A DNA stretch of 64,000 nucleotides, taken from the NCBI RefSeq assembly GCF_029846235.1, contig NZ_JARVWP010000003.1, positions 124,001-188,000 on the forward strand, given 5' to 3'. The position numbers and the translations under genes were made by a program. The notes beneath the pieces were generated by a model. It made no database searches. It saw nothing but the letters and a program-made list of their open reading frames with translations, and had not been told where the DNA came from. Positions 36,953 to 44,182 of the stretch are shown in pieces. The first letter of the stretch is position 1. Each line of letters begins with the position of its first letter. The DNA comes from Bradyrhizobium sp. CER78 (GTDB lineage Bacteria; Pseudomonadota; Alphaproteobacteria; Rhizobiales; Xanthobacteraceae).

Positions 36953-38848
36953 GTGACGTTTCGCGAATCAAATCCGGCGCCTCACGCACCTGTTCCCGGG
37001 CACGGTTGGCGCGCCGCATTGGCCGCCATCTGGCTCGCCTTGGTATTCGTCCCGGCACTGCTGACCGGCGCACCTGCCCCGGCGGTTGCCGCCGAGAGCC
37101 ACGCGATCGCGATGCATGGGGCGCCGGCGCTGCCTGCCGATTTCACCCATTTGCCCTATGCCAATCCGGACGCTCCCAAGGGCGGCCGCCTGGTCCTGAG
37201 CCCACGGGAAGGCACCTTTGACAGCCTCAATCCCCTGGTTGTTCGGGGCCTCGCCGTGCAGCAGCTCCGGGGCTACGCCTATGAGCGCGGCTATGTCTAC
37301 GAAAGTCTGCTGGTGCGGAACAATGACGAGCCGTTCACGCTCTATGGCCTGCTCGCCCGCAGCATCGAGACCGACGACGCCAGAAGTTATGTGACATTCC
37401 ATATCGATCCTCGGGCGCGCTTCTCCGACGGGCACGAGGTCACGGCCGACGACGTGGTGTTCTCGCTCGAATTGCTGCGCGACCACGGCCGTCCGCTGCA
37501 TCACCAATATTATTCGAAAGTCGCAAAGACCGAGGTGCTCGACCCGCTGACGGTGCGGTTCGATTTTGGCGGCGTCGCGGATCGCGAGTTGCCGATGATC
37601 CTCGGCTTGATGCCGATCCTGCCGCGCCATGCCACCGACGTCGCCAAATTCGAGGAGACCACTTTGGCGCCGCCGATCGGCTCCGGCCCGTATCGCGTGA
37701 CGGCGGTCAAGCCCGGCACCAGCGTGACCTTCACCCGCAATCCCGATTACTGGGGCCGTGACCTGCCGGCGAACCGCGGCTTCTGGAATTTTGACGAGAT
37801 CAGGCTCGACTACTACCGCGACGCCAACGGCCAGTTCGAGGCGTTCAAGCGCGGCCTCTATGACTTCAGGACCGAGCCCGAACCGCTGCGCTGGCACGAT
37901 GGCTACGATTTCTCCGCGGCGAAAAACGGCGAGGTGATCCGCGAGGCCATCAAGATCGGCACGCCGCAACCGTCTGAATTCCTGGTGTTCAACACCAGGC
38001 GGCCGAAATTTGCCGACGTCAGGGTGCGGCAGGCCCTGCTGTTGCTGTTCGATTTCGAATGGATCAACCGCAATTACTATTTCGGGCTCTATTCGCGCTC
38101 GGGCGGCTATTTCGCCGGCTCGGAGCTGTCCGCCTATGGCCGCCCCGCCGATGATCGCGAGCGCGAACTGCTGAAGCCATATCTGTCGCACATCCCGCCC
38201 GACATCCTCGAGGGCCGCTATCGCCTCCCGATCACCGACGGCTCAGGACGCGACCGCACCATCCTGCGCAACGCGCTCGCGCTGCTGTCGGAGGCGGGCT
38301 ACGCGCTTGACGGCACGGTGCTGAAGCAGCGCGCGACCGGAACGCCGCTCCGGATCGAGATCCTGGTGACGGCACGCGAGCATGAGCGGATCGCCCTCGC
38401 CTACCAGCGCGACCTGAAGCGCGCCGGCATCGACGCCGCTGTGCGGGTGGTCGACGCGGTGCAGTTCGAGCAGCGCCGGGTCGCCTATGACTATGACATG
38501 ATCCCCATTCGCTGGGACCAGTCGCTGTCGCCGGGCAACGAGCAGTGGTTCTACTGGGGCAGCCAGGCCGCGGATATGCCGGGCACGCGCAACTACATGG
38601 GTGCCAAGGATCCCGCCATCGACGCCACGATCGCCGCGCTGCTGGCGGCGCGGGAGCGGCCGGCCTTCGTCTCGGCGGTGCGGGCGCTGGACCGGGCCCT
38701 GACCTCGGGCTTCTACGCTATCCCCCTATTTAACTTGGGAGAGCAATGGATCGCGCGGTGGAATCGGATAGAACGGCCTTCGACCACGGCGTTGACGGGC
38801 TACCTGCCGGAGACTTGGTGGCAGAAGCCCGGCGCGCAATCAAAGTGA
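36953..38848 (+). CDS. ABC importer solute-binding protein, family 5 (YejA-like)
   Basis: A 631-residue periplasmic protein starting at GTG 36953 with a signal peptide (LAAIWLALVFVPALLTG, cleavage near VAAES). The mature protein has the family-5 pattern: GGRLVLSPREGTFDSLNPLV, VTFHIDPRARFSDGHEVTADDVVFSLELL and PIGSGPYRVTAVKPGTSVTF. The HAIAMHGAPALPADFTHLPY start is YejA-like, typical for microcin C or oligopeptide uptake systems. The permease and ATPase genes are not adjacent here. The next gene starts 52 bp downstream on the same strand. Confidence 0.88.
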   Translation: MTFRESNPAPHAPVPGHGWRAALAAIWLALVFVPALLTGAPAPAVAAESHAIAMHGAPALPADFTHLPYANPDAPKGGRLVLSPREGTFDSLNPLVVRGLAVQQLRGYAYERGYVYESLLVRNNDEPFTLYGLLARSIETDDARSYVTFHIDPRARFSDGHEVTADDVVFSLELLRDHGRPLHHQYYSKVAKTEVLDPLTVRFDFGGVADRELPMILGLMPILPRHATDVAKFEETTLAPPIGSGPYRVTAVKPGTSVTFTRNPDYWGRDLPANRGFWNFDEIRLDYYRDANGQFEAFKRGLYDFRTEPEPLRWHDGYDFSAAKNGEVIREAIKIGTPQPSEFLVFNTRRPKFADVRVRQALLLLFDFEWINRNYYFGLYSRSGGYFAGSELSAYGRPADDRERELLKPYLSHIPPDILEGRYRLPITDGSGRDRTILRNALALLSEAGYALDGTVLKQRATGTPLRIEILVTAREHERIALAYQRDLKRAGIDAAVRVVDAVQFEQRRVAYDYDMIPIRWDQSLSPGNEQWFYWGSQAADMPGTRNYMGAKDPAIDATIAALLAARERPAFVSAVRALDRALTSGFYAIPLFNLGEQWIARWNRIERPSTTALTGYLPETWWQKPGAQSK

Positions 38849-38900
38849 TCTGCCAAGTTAACTGCAATGTGAACTGCCGGGTGATGCGGACCGACGCGGC

Positions 38901-40454
38901 ATGACCTGGTCCGATCGAAGCGATGCAACCGACGTTGAACCTGTGAACCAGTCGATCACCTCGCCCACGCTCGATACGCTGTTCAAGCGCACGTTGGCGC
39001 GGCAGCCCGAGGCGCTGGCGCTGGTCGACCCGCTCAACAAGCAGCGCATCACCGGACAGACCCGCAAGCGCCTGACCTACACGCAGGCCGACCGCGCGAT
39101 CTCGGCAATCGCGGCCCATTTCGTCGAGATCGGATTGCCGGCCAATACGGTGATCGCGGTTCAGCTGCCCTCAACGATCGAGTTCGCGCTGACGGTGCTC
39201 GCCGCCCACCGGGTCGGCCTCGTGGTGGTGCCGATGCCGCTGCTGTGGCGGCAGGCCGAGCTGACGTCCGTACTCAACCGCACCGCGGCGCGGGCGATCG
39301 TGACCTGCAGCAAGATCGATGGCGTCTCCTACGCCGACATCGCCATGAACGCCGCGGCGGAAGCCTTCTCGATCCGCCATGTCTGCGGCTTCGGCGCCGA
39401 TCTGCCCGAAGGCATGTCGTCGCTCGACGAGGCGATCCTGCAGGACTCCCGGACCACGCGCCGCATGATCGAGGACGGCCGCAAGCCGGCGCTGATCTCC
39501 TTCGACGTCACCAGCGACGGCTTCCGTCCGGTGCCGCGCGCGCATTTCGGCCTGATCGCCGGCGGGCTCGCGATGTCGCTGGAGAGCGACCTCGCGCAAG
39601 GCGCGACCATCATGTCGGCGTTCGCACCGATGTCGTTTGCCGGCATCTGCTCGTCGCTGGTGACCTGGTTGCTGTCGGGCGGAACGCTCGTCATGCATCA
39701 CCCGTTCGACGAGGAGACGTTCGAAGCCCAGTTCAATGATCACGCCTGCGACACGTTGATCGCGCCGGCGCAGCTCGCACTGCGGCTCGACGAGCAAGGC
39801 CTGTCGGAACGGCTGCCCACCCTGCGCAACGTGATCGGCCTCTGGCGGACGCCGGAGCAGGTTGCCTCCAGTGCGCACTGGACCTCGCGGCGGGTGACCA
39901 TGACCGACGTCTACCTGTTCGGCGAGGCCGGGCTGTTCGGCGCCCGCCGCAATGCCGAGGACGGATCGCCGGCGCCGATCAAACCGGGCCCGCACAGCGC
40001 GCCGCGCGAAGCCCCCGGCGCATCGATCGCCGGCGAGATCCTGCTGACCCCGAAGGGCACGCTCGGCCTGCGCGGGCCGATGGTGCCGGTCGCGGCCTAT
40101 GCGCCGCCACCACCTCCGGGCGACAGCCTGATCGCGCCGCCGCCGCGCGATTACGTCGACACCGAATACGCCGCCCGGCTCGACCGCGTAACCGGCGCCG
40201 TCAACATCACCGCCCCGCCGTCGGGCGTCATGACGGTCGGCGGCTACCGCTTCCTTGCCCAGGAGCTGCAGGAATGGTCGCGCCGGCTCGGCCAAGGCGC
40301 GCTGTTGACGGCTTTGCCGGACCGCCTCAGCGGCCACCGGCTCGCCGGACGGGCGCAGGACAATGCGCGGGCCCGCGACGCCCTGACAGAACTTGGGCTT
40401 AACCCATTGATGGTCGAGGCATTTCGCGACCGTAACGGCACCGGAACGCCTTAA
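38901..40454 (+). CDS. Degenerate adenylate-forming (acyl-CoA synthetase-like) protein
   Basis: A 517-residue protein with the fold of AMP-binding enzymes: LTYTQADRAISAIAAHFVEIG, VIAVQLPSTIEFALTVLAAH and VGLVVVPMPLLWRQAELT. Catalytic motifs are eroded. The P-loop TSGTTGxPK position reads TSDGFRPVPRAH. The TGD aspartate position reads DTEYAARLD. The C-terminal NGK lysine is missing. It may bind a ligand without adenylating it. It precedes the GGDEF-like gene by 106 bp on the same strand. Alternatives are a specialised enzyme with altered chemistry, or a scaffold. Confidence 0.75.
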   Translation: MTWSDRSDATDVEPVNQSITSPTLDTLFKRTLARQPEALALVDPLNKQRITGQTRKRLTYTQADRAISAIAAHFVEIGLPANTVIAVQLPSTIEFALTVLAAHRVGLVVVPMPLLWRQAELTSVLNRTAARAIVTCSKIDGVSYADIAMNAAAEAFSIRHVCGFGADLPEGMSSLDEAILQDSRTTRRMIEDGRKPALISFDVTSDGFRPVPRAHFGLIAGGLAMSLESDLAQGATIMSAFAPMSFAGICSSLVTWLLSGGTLVMHHPFDEETFEAQFNDHACDTLIAPAQLALRLDEQGLSERLPTLRNVIGLWRTPEQVASSAHWTSRRVTMTDVYLFGEAGLFGARRNAEDGSPAPIKPGPHSAPREAPGASIAGEILLTPKGTLGLRGPMVPVAAYAPPPPPGDSLIAPPPRDYVDTEYAARLDRVTGAVNITAPPSGVMTVGGYRFLAQELQEWSRRLGQGALLTALPDRLSGHRLAGRAQDNARARDALTELGLNPLMVEAFRDRNGTGTP

Positions 40455-40560
40455 GATCTTATCATTGCGTTAGTCTTAGCATTGTGTTGACGCCGCATTA
40501 AGCCATGCCAACTAGCATCGCAGCCGTTGCTGTTCTTAAGCATTGGTTTCGAGCGTTCGA

Positions 40561-41787
40561 ATGTCTCAACAAGGTCCGGTCCTCATCGTCTCGGCGTCGG
40601 CAAAGCCGCCGTTCGCCGCGGTCCTCGATGAGACCAAGCTGTTTCCGGTCGTCGTCACCGACTGGAACGAGGTCGGGCGCGCCATCGAGCAGGTCAAGCC
40701 GGCGGCGATCATCGCGGCCGCCGAGGGCGTCGACTTCGTCACCCTGTCGGGCTTGGCCAAGCGCGCCGCCGCCCGCGCGCCCTATCTGCCGCTAATAGCG
40801 GTCGATCCCGCGACCACCCTGCCCGACACCGTGATCGCGTTCTTCCAGCACAAAGGCATGCCGGATCGCCTGGTGGCCCGGCTCAACGCGTCCTTACGGG
40901 TTCGCGCGCTGCACGCGACCGTGATGCGCCGCCTGGTACCTCCGGCGCCGCTCGCAATGTCCGATATCGATCCGGTCGGAGAGGCCACGGCGCTGCTGAT
41001 CGGCCGTGGCGGCGCCTACCCGGCGCTGTCGGTCGCGCTCGGCGAACGCGCTGGCGTGGTTGGCGCGCTCAGCATCGAGGCGGCCGCCAAGCATCTCTCC
41101 AACCGTGACATCGACGGCATCGTGCTGGCCGAGGGATTCACGCCGCGCGTGATGGATGCGTTCCTGACGGTGTTGACCGAGGATGTTCGCTTCCGTCCGT
41201 TGCCCGTGATCGTCGCATCCGGCGACCTGACGCCGCGCTACGAGCTGCCCAATCTCGAGATCGTCACAGCCGGGCCGACCCGTGTTGCCGACATGGCGTT
41301 GCCGATGATCCGGCAGCATGCCTTCGAGGCGCGGCTCGGGCGCATGCTCAAGGCGATCGACGCCAAGGGCCTGATCGATCCCCGCACCGGCCTGCTCACC
41401 AAGGCCGCGTTCGAACGCGACTTCGCAACCGCCGTCTATCACACCGCCGAGCGCGGCGGCGCGCTCTCGGTGGCGCGCTTCACCTTCGACAACGCGCAAC
41501 CGCGTGCGCAATTCGACGGCGCGCGGATCATCAGCCGGCTGATGCGCCAGGCCGATTTCGGCGCGGTGTATGACGACCGCTCGCTGGTCGTGGCGTTCGC
41601 CGGCACCGACCTGCGCAACGCGCAGGCGATCACGCGGCGATTGGCGAGCGTGATGCGCCACACCCAGAACGGCCGCCGCGACGTCAGGGCCGAGCCGACG
41701 GTCAGCGTCGCCACGCTGCTCCCCAGTGATTCCGCGATGTCCCTGCTGGGGCGGCTGTTCGGGACGCCGGAGCGGGCGGCGTCGTAA
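40561..41787 (+). CDS. Degenerate REC-REC-GGDEF-like protein
   Basis: A 408-residue protein. Two response-receiver-like modules (about 5-125 and 140-265) are followed by a GGDEF-like domain from DPRTGLLTKAAFERDF (near 273) to the end. The phospho-acceptor positions read IIAAAEG and IVLAEG, without Asp. The active-site GGDEF position reads YDDRSLVVAF near 336. The layout recalls PleD or PopA. It is therefore probably a cyclic-di-GMP receptor or scaffold and not an enzyme. ATG 40561 follows a 106-bp gap. A diverged copy of its last 53 codons lies at 42293-42450. Confidence 0.72.
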   Translation: MSQQGPVLIVSASAKPPFAAVLDETKLFPVVVTDWNEVGRAIEQVKPAAIIAAAEGVDFVTLSGLAKRAAARAPYLPLIAVDPATTLPDTVIAFFQHKGMPDRLVARLNASLRVRALHATVMRRLVPPAPLAMSDIDPVGEATALLIGRGGAYPALSVALGERAGVVGALSIEAAAKHLSNRDIDGIVLAEGFTPRVMDAFLTVLTEDVRFRPLPVIVASGDLTPRYELPNLEIVTAGPTRVADMALPMIRQHAFEARLGRMLKAIDAKGLIDPRTGLLTKAAFERDFATAVYHTAERGGALSVARFTFDNAQPRAQFDGARIISRLMRQADFGAVYDDRSLVVAFAGTDLRNAQAITRRLASVMRHTQNGRRDVRAEPTVSVATLLPSDSAMSLLGRLFGTPERAAS

Positions 41788-41840
41788 CAAGCAATGCGCC
41801 GCATTATAAGGTCGCAAATCTTTCGAGTGTCGTCAGCAAA

Positions 41841-42119
41841 TCACCGGGGAATCAGTAACGGCGGCTTTGCGCGTGCCCGGGTGAACACTGGTCGTAGCCC
41901 AGCATCGGAAGCAAACGGACTTGGATAGACGTTCCGCGGGTCACAGAGCTGGCAACCGTTTGGCCCCCAGGGCTGCGTGGCCGCCGCACCGCACAGCGGC
42001 AGCGCCATGCGGGCCGCAACAGCTGGCGGAACAGCCTGTTGACCGCCCTCGCAGTAGTATGCAACCGCAGTCTTGCTCGCCGATAGTGCAAGCAACGCTG
42101 CGATGAACAGAGTTCTCAT
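41841..42119 (-). CDS. Small secreted protein, unknown function
   Basis: A 92-residue exported protein. RTLFIAALLALSASKTAVA is the signal peptide; the mature part has CEGGQQAVPP, LPLCGAAATQPWGPNGCQLC and NVYPSPF, with five cysteines in all. The ATG at 42119 is set by GGAGG 5 bp upstream. The gene lies between the 3' end of the GGDEF-like gene (41787) and the copy of that 3' end (42450), so it may be an inserted cargo gene. No family is recognised. Confidence 0.65.
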   Translation of the reverse strand: MRTLFIAALLALSASKTAVAYYCEGGQQAVPPAVAARMALPLCGAAATQPWGPNGCQLCDPRNVYPSPFASDAGLRPVFTRARAKPPLLIPR

Positions 42120-42292
42120 GCTCGCCTCCAAGCTCTTCGGACCCGATCAGCAGAAAAGCAATTTGAGAATAGTTCGGGCCCGCGCAGCCGTATAGTCGCT
42201 CGTCGAGCCCGCCGGTGCGCCCCCGCTCGCAGACCCTGACCCCGTCCGGCCACACGGAAATAGACGCACCGCCGCCTGCGGCTCACCCGCCG

Positions 42293-42450
42293 GCACGCGG
42301 CGATTGGCGAGCGTGATGCGCAGCACCCGGAACCGTCGCCGCGACATGCGCGCGGAGCCCGCCGTTAGCGTCGCAATGCTCATGCCGGGTGACTCCGCTC
42401 AGTCGCTGCTGGGACGTTTGTTCGGGACGCCGAAGCGCGCGGCGCCGTAA
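42293..42450 (+). pseudogene. Diverged copy of the GGDEF-like gene's 3' end
   Basis: These 158 bases align without gaps to 41630-41787, the end of the GGDEF-like gene, at roughly 80% identity by hand (about 32 mismatches). The frame is kept: both read TRRLASVMR, then ...RAEP.VSVA...LLGRLFGTP.RAA and stop in TAA. The copy lies 663 bp downstream. Upstream of 42293 the match fades. No start codon is attached, so it is a remnant. The remaining bases to 42667 (217 bp) show no gene. Confidence 0.85.
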
Positions 42451-42667
42451 ACTGCGCGAGCCCCGCGAGCCAATACCAGCAAAATCAAAAGATTACCGGC
42501 GCTTACGAGAGCACGTCGCTCAATGCAGCCGCAGCACAGGGTTTTGCGGTACGTTCACCAGAACGGCCGCCGAATTGCTTGACTGTGAATAGCCTGCAAA
42601 ACCTCGAATCTCCGCCGTTGCGCGAGAGCGATCATGCGAAGTTGGCCCGACAACTAAGGGTGATTCG

Positions 42668-42886
42668 ATGAGTGACAATTTCAGTTGGGCGGACAAAGAT
42701 TGCGTGGTCGTGCCGTCCCAAGACGCGATCGCAGTCTATGCAAACGCTAACAACGACCTCGTCATACGTCGTGAGCGGACGTGGGACGAGGATGAGGACA
42801 CGTTCATCGTCATTTCTCGTCGGTACACCCGAACTGTGATAGAGGCCATGGAACGGGTGCTCAAGGAGACCGCTACGCCAGCTTGA
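42668..42886 (+). CDS. Small acidic protein, unknown function
   Basis: A 72-residue protein with no signal peptide. It starts SDNFSWADKDCVVVPSQDAI, then a charged WDEDEDTFIVISRR and a helix TVIEAMERVLKETA. AAGGG lies about 7 bp before the ATG. Codon and base use are AT-richer than in the core genes on either side. It is the first of three closely spaced + strand ORFs leading to the Abi-alpha-like gene, so it may belong to that unit. No family is recognised. Confidence 0.55.
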   Translation: MSDNFSWADKDCVVVPSQDAIAVYANANNDLVIRRERTWDEDEDTFIVISRRYTRTVIEAMERVLKETATPA

Positions 42887-42920
42887 TCAAGAAGACCGCT
42901 GGTTCGGGCCAGCGGGCCTC

Positions 42921-43118
42921 GTGAGAGTTACAGGGCCAGCTACGAGCATAATCGAGACGATTTATGTTCACCCGCACGAAGCAGCTGGCGCACTACATTG
43001 CGAAGCGTCATCCAGGTATTCTGAAATGAAGCCATTCATCAATTGCTCTGGCATGGTCAGCGAAGAGATCGCAGCCGAATTTCGTGAACGGCGGCCGGAG
43101 GGCTTGTCCGATGATTGA
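42921..43118 (+). CDS. Short ORF overlapping the Abi-alpha-like gene
   Basis: A 65-codon frame from GTG 42921, or 30 codons from ATG 43026 beginning MKPFINCSGMVSEEIAAEF. Its TGA at 43116-43118 overlaps the next gene's ATG (43111) by 8 bases, a spacing typical of translational coupling. Another mini-ORF (42964-43029, starting MFTRTKQLAHYIAKRH) overlaps ATG 43026 by 4 bases. These may be real tiny genes, a leader, or remnants of a broken gene. No ribosome-binding site is obvious. Confidence 0.3.
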   Translation: MRVTGPATSIIETIYVHPHEAAGALHCEASSRYSEMKPFINCSGMVSEEIAAEFRERRPEGLSDD

Positions 43119-43938
43119 TCCAGTGACCGCCGGTGCTGGTGCAGCGGCCAGCCTCCTAGCTTTAGACCCAGTGAAAAGACTTCTAGGACCAACAGCGGAC
43201 TTCTTGGGCGCAGAGCTGGCTGCATACACCAAACGCCGTTGGTCCCACGCCGAGAAAGTTATCGAACTCGCCGCCGAACACGTACCAGAACCAGACGGAA
43301 AATCGGTTCCGCCGAGGGTTCTACTTGCCGCCTTAGACGAGGGCTCAAAGATTGAAAGCGAAATTGGTCATCGATATTTCGCAGGTGTGCTCGCCTCATC
43401 GCGGAGCGAAAGTGGAGAAGATGATAGCGGCGTAGTGTTTACGTCTATGCTTTCGACGATGTCATCCGAGCAGATGAAATTGCATTGCGCGCTATACACA
43501 GCGCTACACATGCAGTGGGCGGGCTCGGAGAGGAATTTAGGGGACGGAGACGGGCGCGGCAGGACGAAGACAGCTATTAAAATAGATGTGTTTCTTCGGA
43601 TGTTCGGCGGTGGGACCAGGTTCGCTGCTCAAATCGAAACCGGAATGTTTAGCCTCTATCAAAACGGTCTAATTGATAACTTCCGTTATTTTGAAACCGG
43701 AGCCGTATCAGGACAGGTTTTTCACTATCTCAGCTTCACTCCAACCGTCTTAGGCTGTCAGCTTTTCTTGGCTGCCATTGGACAAAACAGACCCAAAGCA
43801 TCCGACATTATAAGCGGCCAGATCACGTTTAAGCCTATGGTTGACCTTTCTAGGAATGAAGTTTTCGATGCATCTGCAATCCAAGAATTCGATCCGAGCC
43901 AACATCAGGCGCCACTCGGACCCATTCCCCCGAACTGA
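43111..43938 (+). CDS. Abi-alpha-like (DUF4393) protein, putative abortive infection
   Basis: A 275-residue protein with the Abi-alpha/DUF4393 layout: KRLLGPTADFLGAELAAYTKRR near the start, then VPPRVLLAALDEGSKIESEI, a conserved RYFAGVLASS helix and SSEQMKLHCALYTAL. No signal peptide is seen. The last third (about 180-275) varies in this family. These proteins are linked to abortive infection in phage defence, but the mechanism is unknown. AT-rich base use and position among gene-end copies suggest transfer. It probably forms a unit with the small ORFs upstream. Confidence 0.65.
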   Translation: MIDPVTAGAGAAASLLALDPVKRLLGPTADFLGAELAAYTKRRWSHAEKVIELAAEHVPEPDGKSVPPRVLLAALDEGSKIESEIGHRYFAGVLASSRSESGEDDSGVVFTSMLSTMSSEQMKLHCALYTALHMQWAGSERNLGDGDGRGRTKTAIKIDVFLRMFGGGTRFAAQIETGMFSLYQNGLIDNFRYFETGAVSGQVFHYLSFTPTVLGCQLFLAAIGQNRPKASDIISGQITFKPMVDLSRNEVFDASAIQEFDPSQHQAPLGPIPPN

Positions 43939-43984
43939 CACCCATCATTGTGCGCCGTGCCCAACGTTCTCATCGCACGCGTGA

Positions 43985-44012
43985 TGGTGGGCACGCTTTG
44001 CTTTGCCCACCA
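43985..44012. repeat. Short intergenic inverted repeat (TGGTGGGCA class)
   Basis: TGGTGGGCA at 43985-43993 pairs with TGCCCACCA at 44004-44012, separated by 10 bases. It follows the Abi-alpha-like gene and may end its transcript. I recognise this as a frequent Bradyrhizobium intergenic element. Confidence 0.6.
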
Positions 44013-44050
44013 TACGAACTACGAACCGGCAATGGCGTTGATAGTCCGGT

Positions 44051-44129
44051 GAACTTCTACGCCGCCTTCTTGCTTTCCGCGAGATTGGCCAGCTGCCGCA
44101 GGCTCTCGGTGGTGCCGGCCGCCGGAAAA
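44051..44129 (-). pseudogene. Diverged copy of the mfd 3' end
   Basis: On the minus strand it reads AGTTESLRQLANLAESKKAA and a TAG stop at 44057-44059; Mfd ends AGTTEILRQLANLAESKKAA. Bases 44051-44120 match 46151-46220 at 57 of 70 positions by hand, with no gaps. The copy's stop is exactly 2100 bp from the mfd stop, and the caspase-like gene lies between. Beyond about 44129 the match ends. It has no start codon and is a remnant. Confidence 0.85.
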
Positions 44130-44182
44130 CGGCTACAGTTGCAATCGCGGTCACCAGGCGTTGCGGCCCGTGTCCCCACTTT

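Noticed and set aside
44130..44182. Extension of the mfd fragment further into the caspase gene side
   Set aside because: Beyond about 44129 the alignment with mfd breaks down, so the copy ends there.
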